The notes under the pieces: generated by a model
What the model saw: only the letters and a program-made list of their open reading frames with translations
Told to the model about the DNA's origin: nothing
Databases searched by the model: none
Program-made: the position numbers and the translations under genes
From: Prochilodus magdalenae
Taxonomy: Eukaryota > Chordata > Actinopteri > Characiformes > Prochilodontidae
Length of the DNA stretch: 64,000 bases
Reading direction: 5' to 3'
NCBI GenBank assembly: GCA_024036415.1
Contig: JAMWET010000763.1
Coordinates: 384,501 to 448,500 of the forward strand
In this document: positions 11,622-23,998 of the stretch, in pieces
Numbering within the stretch: the first letter of the stretch is position 1
Layout: each line of letters begins with the position of its first letter

Positions 11622-11671
11622 AGAGAATGAGAGAGAGAGGAAGAGAGAGAATTAGAGAGAGAGAGAGAGAG

Positions 11672-11727
<56 letters not shown>
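11622..11727. repeat. (GA)n microsatellite
   Basis: Imperfect, then perfect GA repeats of about 100 bp. Confidence 0.95.
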
Positions 11728-11728
<1 letters not shown>

Positions 11729-11885
11729 ATGGGAGCGAATAGAAAACCGCCATGCTTATTTTTTTAATGTCTAATGCTAATGGTGGCTTTCTGTGGTACC
11801 TTCAGGGGGAGCAGTTATGGAGGTGTTTATGGAATATTGAGTGCATAACTGCATTAGTTCCTTATGGAGCCAAGTACTACTCTGT

Positions 11886-11920
11886 TTTAGTCAAAAGTTT
11901 GGAGACGCCAATCACACCAC
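11886..11920. mobile_element. Relic of a Tc1-like terminal repeat
   Basis: tcaaaagtttggagacgcc resembles the tcaaaagtttgggg start of many fish Tc1-like terminal repeats and the ends of the element at 34735-35772. No partner end is seen nearby. Confidence 0.4.
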
Positions 11921-11927
11921 ACCAATC

Positions 11928-13959
11928 CAATGGCATAAAGAGGAATATGAAAAAAATGATTATAAGCATGTTCCCTATAAAAGCAGAAAAGAATTAAGCA
12001 GAAGAAGACAGCGAAGATGAGAGGTGGAAGGAGGAGGTAGAAAGAGAGGGAGAAAAAAGACACAGACAAAGGGTGTGTTATAAACGCATCAGTAAGTCTA
12101 GAATGTTCCTGGCGCTCGGCGTCTCTCTGAGAGCTGGGCGGATCAATACTCTTCAGGAGATAAGCAGCAGGCTTGCCTGCACTGTTTCAGATAATAAGTC
12201 CCTATCACCTGAAATCAAAGCCTGAACTGGAGCGAGCACAGACAGGTCACGCCAGCCTTCCACCGGACAGCACAGCTCATGGCTACTGCTTCATTTGGAC
12301 CCGGTCGGGTGATGTCAATTTGTTATGGGCTTCTCTGGTGTTCTGTGCATGAGAGAAATTAATAAGGCTGTGCAGTAACTTTACATGTGTATGAAAGCTT
12401 TCGTGATGTTGAAAGGGAGTTAATGGAGTAGACAGTCAGATATAACAAGTTGTATATATCTATTTATCTGTCTGTCAGACTAGTGATATATCTGTCTATC
12501 TGAATATCCATCCTCTGTCTATCTAGCTAATTTAGTTTTTCATTAGCATAGTAGCTGTCATAACAAAACATCCTATCTGTGAAATGGTAGATGTCTAGCC
12601 CTATTATCTTATATCCAATATCATCAGAAATGTCCCCTAAATACCTTGTACTTAATGGTTGCTTTCACTGGAAATTAACCTTCTCAGCTTAGCAAAGGAA
12701 GACAGCATCTGGTTGGTCAACAAAACAGGAACATAGACCCTGGTTGGCCAACTAATCAGGAGCACAGTCTCTGACTGGTTGACAAATCAGGAACACTAAT
12801 TGGTTGATGTGGTTCAATCCAAGGCATCAGTGGACAGCAAACAGCCATGCTAACAGCAACAATAACACTAATCAACAAGGAGAAATGTATAATCACAAAA
12901 GGTATACAATGTTGGATTCATAGTCATGGATTCTTTTCACAAAGTCTCCAAAAAGTGCAGCTCAAGGCTGGATTACACAGCTTCTGAAATGGATACCACC
13001 ACACCAGAGCCCTCACTGGGATGGAACAACTCTACTCTTCCCAGAAAACATTTATGTAAAACTCTAGTGTGTAGTGTTACCGAGATGTAATCTTTTATGT
13101 ACGTCCTTTGATGTCACAACATTGTCGACCTGATAGGGTTTAATAAACGAAGGGAGGTCTCTGTGCACTTCTCTGCAGTACCATAATTAGGCACTCTCTA
13201 TGTATTCCTCATAAGATGTTCACACAATGTAAAGGGCAGCTGGTATATTAAACTGTCTATAACAGGCGAAAAAATAATGCAGCTGATCCTGACGTGATGG
13301 CATAAAAGGGCATGACAGAGTAAATTGCTGTAACATAATTTGCCACTGGCCCAAATATTGTGTAACATCAATCTAAACACATTTCTATTTTCTCTCATCC
13401 AGGACCCCCCCACCAACACCCCCTCCCGCCAACTAGTGCAGTATCTGTGAGCTCACGCTATTTCTTGAGACACAATATCCGCCGCTTCCTCTATCAGCTT
13501 CTGTCCAAGCTACTCTGGATTCTTTCCAGCCACAAGCTCCGTTTTCAGGGTAGCGAAATCCATCTAGGCCCGTGCCGTGCTTAGGCAATCCAATTCCCCC
13601 GCCCTTTAAACCAATTTCCAGCCTGGAATCACTTATGTCGGCTTGGCTGAAAAGGTCACAGGAAAAACAAAGCTGTGTATCCCCCCCATGCTCTGGTGAT
13701 CACATAGCCAAAAGAAAGAGCAAAGCAAATCAGTGATATCAAAATGACCTGTTCTGTTCATCACCCAGTGTATATTTGCATGGTCATCTGGGCTGTATAG
13801 AATATATCAGCACAATTTTGTGTTTCAGTTTACTTACTTTTAGAAATACACTGCACCCAAAAGGAATCAGCTGACAGGAATGATTGGTGGGTAGGTTTGA
13901 CATCTGACTCATGCTGTTGTTTTGGTAGCATCCTTTCTTAGTGAAGTAAGTCTCAGAAA
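11928..13959. other. Unassigned region with short tandem repeats
   Basis: At 12709-12800 the phrase ctggttgg(t/c)caac...caggaacaca recurs three times at 31-35 bp spacing. Cryptic ctgt/ctat runs lie at 12455-12530. No coding exon is supported. Confidence 0.4.
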
Positions 13960-14445
13960 ACTGTTCGAAAGCAATCTGAGCAGTTGCAAAGGGGTCACAT
14001 TGTAGGGCCCCAGGAAATGGGATGGTCTTATTGACGTATTGCATGCCATACCGGTTGTGCAAACATTACCACAGCACGCTGTTGTCAACAGTGGATAGTG
14101 AAGAAAGCATGCACCAGCGACATTAAGGATCAGGCAGACCTGCATGAATCATGGAGAGGGAAAACCAACAGGCATGGTCCGACACGGTCAAAGGGGTTGA
14201 ACAGCCAAGACTGCAGACGTTCAGCGAGCAGTAACAGCATTTATGAGTCATCTTGTTAGTGCCAGCAATACTGGCACGTGATGCAGGACTACCGTTACTA
14301 TCACCTCCACCCGTTTTGCAAAATCTGCAGGAACTGCATCAGAATATTCAAACTGCATGGGATGGATTATTGCAGGACACTATTAGGAATCTCCATGCCA
14401 AGACGTCTGGCATGTGGCAAACATGGCAGCCTGACGTCTTACTGT
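13960..14445 (+). pseudogene. Decayed Tc1/mariner-type transposase, internally deleted
   Basis: Plus-strand translation from about 13960 gives RKQSEQLQRGHIVG then PQEMGWSY, a TGA, and RIACHTGCAN followed by CQQWI: the N-terminal helix-turn-helix pattern of Tc1-like transposases (GRIVGL-EAGWSYR-IAR-TG...CWQQW). The TGA stands where an arginine (CGA) is expected, a CpG-decay change. From about 14300, LQELHQNIQTAWDGLLQDTI then RNL, and after a frame change SMPRRLACGKHGS, match the C-terminal end (W--LPQ-TIRNL--SMPRR--). The whole DDE catalytic core between them is missing and the remainder is scrambled. It differs in sequence from the transposase at 5034-6059 and is far older. The element ends were not found. 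Confidence 0.65.
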
Positions 14446-15267
14446 AAGATACTACAGTATGTGTAGCTCATTAAATATTGCCCATATCAGTCTAAATTTA
14501 TCATTATTTATTGTTCCAGGTAACTGTATAGCATTTTAATCCAACACTTCCTTCTGGGTGCAATTTAATATTTTACTTTATCAGTGACAATGTTTTTTAT
14601 TATATGCTAATTCTGTGATACATGCAACACTTTTTAAAATATAAGTTTTACTTAACTTAAAAAATAACTTTAATTGAAAGAATTCTTTGTCCTATTTTGA
14701 GGCTAAATAAACAACCATTTTTGTCACCCTACCAACATTGTTATTTTGTCCATTCCCTACTTTATCCACACATCATATATACATAGAGCTGTCAATCAAG
14801 CTGTTTGTTAGCCACACCCACACAATTCTCATGTCTGATCAGCAGGATAACTTAAAAGAAGCAAAATAATTTTGTTTTTAAAACTGGATCAGCTTGTTTT
14901 TCAGACCCTGAGGTTTCAAATAAATCTTTGCCGTTCTGATTTGCAGTTTTTACAAGCTATTTTTACCTGCGCTATATAAAAAGACTTTACAGTAGGTCTA
15001 AATCGGCTTGACGTTTGACAGCCAATTAATCCACAAACTTCACAAAAGCAAAGGGTGAATGTGGGAAGGCCCAGCTGAGCTGGAACACACTCTCATTAGA
15101 CACACAGCGGGACAGTGGAAAGTTAATCATGTAATTACAAAAAAACAAAAAAAACAAAGAAAGGTCAGTGCAGCAAGAAGCCGAAAAATTCCATGTGAGA
15201 TTATCCCAGACACAAGGGATTAAGTAAAAAAATCCCCCTTAAATCCCAAATCACCATCTTGGGGTGT

Positions 15268-15270
<3 letters not shown>
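14446..15270. other. AT-rich spacer
   Basis: No gene or recognised repeat. A-rich at about 15139-15160. Confidence 0.4.
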
Positions 15271-15337
<67 letters not shown>

Positions 15338-15343
15338 CTGTGT
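15271..15343. repeat. (TG)n microsatellite
   Basis: About 34 TG units with one TA and one TC interruption. Confidence 0.95.
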
Positions 15344-16513
15344 TGTCTAATGCTTGATCGATAGCAAACAACTCCTTTTATAACAAGTACAGGGACGGCC
15401 TGCTGCGATTAAACCATTTTTAATTTGCACTTGAGCCACTTCTCATTAAACATGTTTTGGCCTTTCCTTTAGAATATCTTATTATGCATCAATAAAAAGG
15501 GTATAAATTAAAAGACATGTTTACTACACTTATAGACGTGTTTGTATATATATATAGATTTTTTTTTTTTTCATATTTATTTATTGATTCAATATAATTA
15601 AAACGCTCCAGTGATCATAAAACATTCAGGCTATGTAAAGGACATTCCGATCTATTTGGAATTACCCTTACATTGCTTTAATAAATATGTGGTGAAAGGT
15701 GGAGTCTTTAAAGCTTACACTTCATTTTCCCTAGAATTTGATATATCCGCCTGTTGCTTTACTGACAGTGTGGATTTGTGCTGGCATGGACTACATATGT
15801 TTGTGTAAAAGACTCTAAACAGCTAGAATATGACCTCAGAAAAAAAAAATATACAAGGGTATAAAAAACACTGCATTTCAATTTTTGTGTTTTTGTTTGT
15901 TTGTTTGTTTTTGTACATAATTAAAATACCTGTTGTTTACTACATTGTGTATAAATTTCATGATGAGTGGACTACAAGAAATGGCCCAAAATGACTTGGA
16001 TCGGGGGGAGTTTGGTTCCACTCACTTACATAAAAGTAAAGTATGTTTTTTCTTCTCTTGTAACATTCTCATTTCAGAGATATGAAGTTTTGTTCTGACA
16101 GATCATTAGCAGGAAATGTGACTCCCGAGACACCATTAAACATCCTCAAGAGGAACACACAAGTTCAAATGTAATCAAGTTCTGTCTCTGCAATGAAATC
16201 CCAGGTTTTGCTAGGGGATGATCGGTGAAGCGCCTCATCCTTAAGGTGACTATTTGTTTTTAATATTCATTTGTATTTTTATTTCCCATGTTTTTCGCAG
16301 ATCCTGTTTTCATAGTGGTGCCATCTATGCTAGCATTGCAATCACCAAGGTTATCACTCAGGGGGTATGAAACGCTGTGGTGAGCGGTGTTCTGGAGTAA
16401 TTCGCCACTTGGTCTGTGAAAAGCCCCTAATCCTAATCTTAAACCCAATCCTAATAGTAGGAATTCCATCAGTTTCAGAGAGGTTTTGATGAGAAATGAT
16501 TTAGATTCCTTTA
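15344..16513. other. AT-rich spacer
   Basis: A T-run at about 15560-15571 and a ttgtttgtttgttt run near 15895-15911. No gene is seen. Confidence 0.4.
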
Positions 16514-16931
16514 CAGTGGTGGTGATGGAAACACCAGAATAGACATTTTATTTACTATCAAAGTCACCAGTGAGCGTACACGTCTTCTGAGTTTCTTTAT
16601 GTAATGCTGATGAAGGTAAAATAATGGAAAATCTAAAAATAGTAAGTTTCCTTTGGGGAATAATTTGCCCCATGAACCCCTACATGTATCCCCCCTTACG
16701 AATGGATTTTAAAAACTATAGAAACTTTTGTGAAACAACATCTACGGACCTTTAATAGTGTAGCACAACATAGTCACCCAGACTGGAAATCAAACCCCAC
16801 TCTCCCACATGGGACGGTTCTTCCTGGATGGGTAGTGGTGTTATCCGCCGTGCTACACCAACCACATTATCACCAGTTCATATACATATATATATAACTT
16901 TTAGAGGTGGATGTTCCTATCACCACCACTG
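16514..16931 (-). mobile_element. 308-bp inverted-repeat element, copy 2, interrupted by a SINE
   Basis: The ends are cagtggtggtgatggaaac at 16514 and gttcctatcaccaccactg ending at 16931, true inverted repeats. On the minus strand the interior reads ccattcgtaa...gggatacatgtaggg and attccccaaaggaaac, matching copy 3 in order. The copy is about 110 bp longer than the others. The excess is explained by a tRNA-like insertion at about 16745-16862. Confidence 0.8.
16745..16862 (-). repeat. tRNA-derived SINE fragment nested in the inverted-repeat element
   Basis: Read on the minus strand from 16862: ggtgtagcacggcggataac (box A-like, 16840-16857), then ccatgtgggagagtgggg and ggtttgatttcc (box B-like, 16785-16796), then ctgggtgacta. 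The spacing of about 45-50 bp between boxes fits a tRNA-type polymerase III promoter. The limits are approximate and no target duplication was confirmed. Confidence 0.55.
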
Positions 16932-19022
16932 TCAACAATTCTCACTTGGTAAGTTCCTCTAGAGCAGAGTGTTTCACAATAAACCTTTGTGAGTTGCTCT
17001 GTTTACATTTCCACCTTTTCACTGTGTAGAAATGTTCGTAGAATTAGTGGAATTACCCTTTTAACCTCTGTTACAAATAAGAGTCTGTTTGCTATATCAT
17101 TTTTAAAAAGAACTGAACACTTTTTGTTGGTCCTGACATTGTTGGCTAACCCTCTTTCCATGCAAAGTCACGACATTCATGTCTTGAAAATGTGTGAAAA
17201 CAAACAAACACATACTTCTGCTTTGAGCCACCTCTTCCCTGTTTAGATATAGCCTTTGCAGGAATGCCTGATCACACAGTAAGGCAGGGGAATTATTATA
17301 TTATCTGTGCAACACATATGTTTGACCATCCACGCACCCACACATTCACACACATGCACACACCTACACACATGCACACACCACAATGTGAAAACAATAA
17401 ACAGCAGCCTCCCTCCGTCCCACAAACACTTAAGCCAAGGCCACATTCAGCTTGTATTTACAAACAAGCGTGAGAGAGAGACTGAGAGGGGCGTGCACAG
17501 TGTGTGTGTGTGTGCGATCAAACAGATGTCTGCGGATGTCTGGATGCTGTGAAGTCGCCCAGGGCTATACACTGATGTGTTGATATAAAGCTTGGTTAAG
17601 GCAAGACAGCGTAAGAAGAACATTCACACACAGTCTATCGGTTTAAAGCACAATAGAGAAGCAGCCTGAGGCCTAAAGCTCCTCGGTTGACCATGGCCAA
17701 AAGTCAACAGGCGGTGTCCATCCTGTCAATACAAAGCATATTAATTACACTTTATATGGGAGTTCATGCCTGGTAATCACATTAAGTAGCCTGGATTCAC
17801 CAGAACTGGGCAAAAAGCGTTTTAGCCTGTACAAGATAAAGCTCTTAGCTGGAAATATTCTATTTATATTTTGTTGTTTACTTTACACACATATCTCATT
17901 AAAATAAGCAGAGAATTTCAGTCAACAGCGCAGATCTTGAGACCTCATTGTTTGTAAGCAGTGATGGAGATATCTGTTATGATTAGAATTTGATGAAGAT
18001 GTTATCTTGTTTTGCAAAGGGAAAACTATCTGGTAACACTTGAGCACATAAACATGTCTTGGTATATGTCATATGCTGACAGGTTTTGTTTAGTAATAAC
18101 CACTTAATTTTTTAGGCCATCTCTGAGATTGTGGCCAAAATATATAGTCTGTGGATCTGTTCATTACTGCTATAGCCTTGTGGGCCGTTGTGGAACAACG
18201 TCTAAGATGACACAACCTGTTGCAGTCATACTCCCAACAACTGGGGACACCATATAACCAGACAGCTGTGATATACACCTCTATCATATGAATCAAAAAA
18301 ATACACAGCCCTTCCTCTTACTGTTCTGCTGAACATGATGTGTGGCGGTGGTCCCACTCCAGGTTCTACAGCCATTGTTGCACTTACTGTTCCTTTCATT
18401 GGCTACATGTCTTTATATGATCTAATCGAGAGCAAGACCTTCAGCATGATTAATAAGAGGTAAGAATACGCTGTCTGGCCAGCAGTGCTACTTCTTCATC
18501 CTCTCATGCTGGACTGGATCCACTCTATGCTGCAGTGATTCACTATCACCTCTTCAAGTACAAAGTGGTATTACAGGGCAAGACAAGCCAGGGCTTACAG
18601 GCTAGCACGTTAACTTCAGCAGATATTTCTGCCATATGATACACAGACGTCTTTGACACACTGTCAAACAAGTTATTCACATTCACTTGATAACTTGGAA
18701 TGTTGTTTGCTAAAAACCTTGGAAAACTGCACCTTTAAACATCCTGTGCCATTCCTGGGACTAGACACTGCAGCAGAGTAAAGCGGAAAGTACAGCAAGG
18801 ATAGCAATCTAATGAACATAAACCTCTCAAGAAAAGCACAGTGCTTCAAAAGACTTATGAATATGGCTTCATAATCACTGCTTGAAAAAGCCCACTTTTT
18901 ATTTTTTAGTATTAAACATTACTGTGTAATGCTACTGCTCTATGGGTTTATGCCCATGCATGACAGTATAAACACCAATAAAAAGTTGAAATGAAACAAC
19001 TTTATTAGTGTAAGTAATTTGA
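16932..19022. other. Unassigned region
   Basis: CA-rich simple sequence at about 17330-17390 and a short TG run at about 17497-17512. A ggtaacact word at 18033 may be a DNA-transposon end. No exon is supported. Confidence 0.4.
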
Positions 19023-19345
19023 ACACACTCTTAAAAAAGATGGTTGTTCTTTAATAAACACAATGTTTTTATAGAACCATTTGCGTTCTTAAACAGTTCT
19101 TTGCCTGGTGAGATGGCTGCTCTTGTTTAATGGGGAATATGTTGTATATGTCTCTATTGAGCACCAAAAATGATCCCTCTGTTGTTACAAGGCTAACATT
19201 ATTACTACATAGGACCGTTTTCAAAAAGTTTTATTTAAAACCATATACGACACTCCCTCGACCTGAAAAATTATTTAACCATGCAAAGAACTGAAAAAAA
19301 AGATTTTGCATACTCATTTGCAAATGGTTCTTTGCTTAGATAGGA
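19023..19345. mobile_element. Degenerate MITE of the agaacc/ggttct type
   Basis: The left end is acactcttaaaaaaga followed by ggttgttctttaa and tagaaccatttgcgttctt. Toward the right are accatgcaaagaact and caaatggttctttgct. The pattern matches other copies in this window (41641, 58355). The right terminus is eroded. Confidence 0.5.
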
Positions 19346-20400
19346 TAAAATAAAATCTAGCAGTTATGTAGACCTTGTTGATGAGAGAGCTCTAAGGAGA
19401 ATGGCCAGACTGGTTAATGCTACAGTAACTCTGTACCACTCACAACACATCAAACCCTGAGCTACAACAAGGAAAGGAACTAAAAGCTGAACATTTGAAG
19501 AAGCTCTCAGATGCTACAGTCAGATTTTGGTGCCAAACCTGCTTTGTGTCACCAACCCAGGCTGGTGGAGATGGTGTAACGGGGCACCTAATACTTGAAA
19601 ATGATCACAGCCTAGGTAAGTATTATCGCTGACTGCGTGCGTCCCTTCATGATTACTATTTACTATCTTCTAACTGCCCCAGTCCCTGGATCTGAATCAA
19701 ATAGTGAAACACGGACTTGCATGAATCTCAAAGAAATGTTTCCACCATGTTGTGATATCCAAGGCATGCAGAATAGGGGTTTTAGAATGAATTGAGACCC
19801 TACCACTGTTAGTGTAGTGGTCTTAATAAAGTCAGTGTACAAATAACAAAATAAAGAGTAAACTTTTTAGTATGTAAGATGTCATATTATGTATTTGATA
19901 ATATCAATGTAAACATTTTAAATAATTACAGAGTGTAATTAAAAATCCACTTCACGACTGCAATATCCCATGTGTTTGGCCATTTGCTTCCTGAAAACTT
20001 CTGTGATGGATTTCATCACTGATGATTTAGTCAGGATATGGACAATGGATGTTACATGACCACTGACTTCATTTAACATTATGCTAGCTGCTCATCATAA
20101 TGAAAGGCATCTAGCATAATGATAAATATAAAGCATATCACATGACTGTACACCGGGCAAAGCTTTACAGAACTCATTAAACATTCAGAGCTGTTTTACA
20201 TCAGATCTTTGATCTTTCCATCAGTCTCCTGGCTTTACACTTTATAGTTTGGAGAGCTGGCCAGAGTGACACAGAGAATTCTAAATCCTGTCCATGGGTT
20301 TGGAAAACGACCTCATCAGATTACATAATTTATCTTATATGAGAGCTTTTTCATCTCACTGCCGCAGCACCTGGCTGGAATTTTAAACAAATACTAGTCA
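19346..20400. other. AT-rich spacer
   Basis: No gene or clear repeat is seen. Confidence 0.35.
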
Positions 20401-21560
20401 ATAAACCCTTGCGATACAGTGCCGTTTGCCTGGACAGTCTCTATAAATATATACCCACATACTGCGATCAAAAGCCATGCCTTTCCCCAAGAACATGCAT
20501 CAAAACAGCAGCCAAACGAAAGCGAAACAGACTGTAGATCAATTAAACATACAAAGCCCTGATTCCTGTTTGACCTTCACTGATTTTACACATGACCTTT
20601 GACTTTTTCACTCTTTGTAGGACTCCCTATCGAACTATCCACCCACTGCTAGCTACATGAATACAAGAATAGTCTCTGCGCACAAAGACGCAAGCTCATC
20701 CAACAGAGTGCACCCGAGTTCAGAGCTGCCTTCACCCGTTAGATGAATTAGTACACCGGCCAACATAATTCAACTGCACTGCATTGCGCAACCTAGTGAA
20801 GAAGAGTTTGGAGTGCGCACAGGCTGACATCAGTTGCTTTGCTGACCTCTAGGCGTAAACATATTCTCGCCTGTTTGAGACTGACTTGGCCATGTTATTT
20901 GGCCCGTCAGAGGGAAAGGAGCAGATGTACTTTCCAGCACATCTCTTTGTTGGCGACTCCATCTTCTTACTAAATTTATTGGTCTCGTTAGAGGCTCAGG
21001 GGAAGATCCGGAGCAGGTGAACCCTTTGAAAGAGCAACACAATGTCCCAGACAGTTCAACACAATAGAATGTATCAATACAGCAGCCCAGGAATATCCCC
21101 CCAACGCCTACACAGTGGAGACAGCCAGATCAGAATCACGGTGCAAGAGGATCTGTCGTTTGTAAAAGAGGCTCCAGAGGTCCATTTGCAGAGTGATGCT
21201 ATCAGAGTGAGACAGGAAGCAGGATCCATGCGTCCAATTAAGAATCAATCACGTTTTGGCCAATAAAGGGATTTAGGCCATCTCTCTCTCCTCTGTTTCC
21301 CTCGCCCCCTCCCCATCCATTCATTCCTCATCACTTTTCATTCTCCCTGGCTCAATCAAGAGTAGAAGTAGACATCTGAGGCTGGCTCTGATCATCACAG
21401 TACCGAAAACCAAGAGACTACGGCAATTCGTGGCCTGGCCTGTGTCAATAAACACGATTTTGAGCAGACGTAGGAAAGATGTGCTCAGTAACGAACAAGG
21501 GAAGCATGTTTGTTTGGGATGCCGAGTTTCTGGTGACGAGAACGTTTAGAATGTTGATTC
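20401..21560. other. Less AT-rich, repeat-free block
   Basis: Short open frames occur on both strands (for example 20830-21042 minus and 21042-21266 plus), but none has splice signals plus a domain. The block could hold regulatory sequence. Nothing is firmly supported. Confidence 0.2.
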
Positions 21561-23940
21561 GTCCCAGGAAAAGGAAACATATCGACAGACGTGAGGTTGA
21601 ATGATTCATGTGCTGTTTGCGAATTGTTTGTTTTCAGACATCTATGGAGGTAAACAGACCTTCAGAGGTTCGGCAAGCAGGGCGGTGAGGACGAGGTGCA
21701 TTCCTTTGGCTCAGCTTGGTTTTTCGTAGCTTGATTGTAAGCAATAGTCCATGTAGTATGCTGTATGTACACTACCAAATTATTAGCATTTTGTAAATAC
21801 CCACATATACAGAGATTTTTGTATTTGGATATTACTAGCACAAAAAAATCCTTACCACTGGTGCTAAAACAATGTTCTAGACTAAAAGAAACACTGAACC
21901 GTCTCTACATCTGTTGTAAACATGCCCTCTCGCATCCTACAGCAATGCTGCAGTAAGTGTTTCCAGTATAACCACTCAAAATGGCCAGGACTCACCAGTG
22001 GGCCCAAAGTTTTACTACACCCTTCTTTAACCAGAGAATAACTGCAGTCAGTGTAGTTACTCAATAATAAGCCTTAGTATGTACAAAGCTAGGGGTTTTA
22101 AAGCGTTAAATGTTTGAAAAAACCCAAGCGACATTAGAGTTCATCAGAGTGGGCTGGCTGCTTGTATGACACTGCATTGCAGCTATGAGGCTGACTGAAC
22201 TGGTGTTCAGCTGCCTGATAACGCTACTTCTTTGCAGCTAAGGACATTTTTGGCCATTGAGGCCTCCCCGGGCCAGCCGTCTGTGTGGTGCACCATAGTT
22301 GCAGAGTGAGATCTTCCCCTGAGGACTCTTTCCGGGATAGCTAAGTGACTCTATCCCCTGTTCTGGGGAATCCCCCCTGCTGACTGTGGGAAATGTTGCA
22401 TGATGTTTATTCTTGGCGGTAAGGGTTAACAACATTCCCCACTGTCCAAAATGTTTGTGAACAGCGCTTCCTATCAGTAAATTCAGCAGCATTAAGGTAC
22501 ACACCATGTGTATAATCACCTTAGAAAAGAACTGAGGACGGAATAAAATGCTCTGGAGCAGTCGCATATGAGCCTAAGACACTGTATCCAATGCCAAGCT
22601 GGGCTAGAAGGGTATAAAGCCCCCAGCATTAGACTGATAAAACAGTTTTCTGAAGTGATTTAGCTCTATCCATTACCTTTGGGATGAGTTAAAGTGATTC
22701 AAAACTGATTATCCAGCATCAGTACCCGACGTCACCAATGCTCAGTCAAATCCTCACAGCAATGTCCCGAGTCTTTTCAGAAGATGGAGTGGTGCAGCTA
22801 AATCAGCTCTGCCTAGACACCACTACTGATCCACAGTAGAACATTTTTTTTTGTCTACATCTGATATAACAGCAGCTTCAAAGCAGGAATGAAAATTATC
22901 CATGTACATGCTGCTTCGGAGCCTGCTGACAGCCCTATTCAAGCACCTGACTCCTTTTTGAAGCTCTTTAGCACCGGCCGGGCTGCAAACCCAACACTCA
23001 CTATGCCACCTCGCTCCCTCCTATTTTCTCCTCTTCTCCTGCTGATTATAGCTCTAAAGATATATGACAGCTCACGCCTGTTCCTTCTCGAGTCATCAGC
23101 TCCCAACAGCATCCATCGTAAGGACAAAGTGTTAGACTCAGACAGGGACACCTCAAGCTCGCAGCTTGCAGTGGTGACAGAATTCACACCCGCAACCCAG
23201 TTTAGATAATCATGTGTCCTCTGCGGGGACAAGTGACATCCAGCTACAGTCTCACAGAGCAAACCTCAGGCTGCGACAAAACCTCCACCTGAGAGAAAGA
23301 AGTTAGTCACCAAGCTAGCTAAAAGTGTTGCTGTGGAAGCTATCATTATAAATACATTGTTTGGAATCTTAATAACTTGGAACCATGGGTTGTACAGCAC
23401 AAATTAAGCCATTTTATTTATTATGCATATTTATTGTGCTCTTATATGTAATGCTAATAATCGCAACTGATTGGTAATCTCTTTGTGGACCGTTTTGCCT
23501 CAAAACACCTATATATATATATATAAATGTATATTTGAGCCAAAAATTCACATCAAACTTAACAGAAACATGGGACAGCATACTCATAATGATTTCATAT
23601 AATAACACTGTGAAATAGCAGTATAACATTTAAACATCTCTTTCTTCGTCACTGTGAAGAGGTCTGACCTGGTAGGTAGCATTTTTAACCTTAAACCACT
23701 GTGAACGACTTCGATCACACATTCACAAGTTATGCTATTGGTAAATGCCTGGTAGCTAACTAGCTTTTGTGCCTGAAGAGGTAACTCTATACTAACTCTA
23801 TACAGAGACTTATCGACTTGCTGGTAACTAGGTGCTAATCACATGATTATGACACTAAACATGAGTACTTCAGATAAGACAAGAGGTAAGAAGTCTCTGG
23901 TTTAATTAAGGTTAGCGATGTGATCTAGGGTTTGTTGGAA
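21561..23940. other. Unassigned region
   Basis: Includes a 106-codon plus frame (22889-23209) that overlaps a 107-codon minus frame (22939-23262). The mutual overlap and lack of domains argue against either. A short (TA)n run is at about 23512-23526. Confidence 0.35.
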
Positions 23941-23947
23941 ATAACAT

Positions 23948-23998
23948 GTCACTACAGTAAAACTCCAGTAAAACTACAGTAAAACTACAGTAAACAGT
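23948..23998. repeat. Short tandem repeat, about 12-bp unit
   Basis: Four imperfect copies of acagtaaaact. Confidence 0.8.

Noticed and set aside
22889..23262. Overlapping 106- and 107-codon frames on opposite strands
   Set aside because: They overlap almost fully, have no recognised domain and no splice evidence. One open frame often opens its complement.
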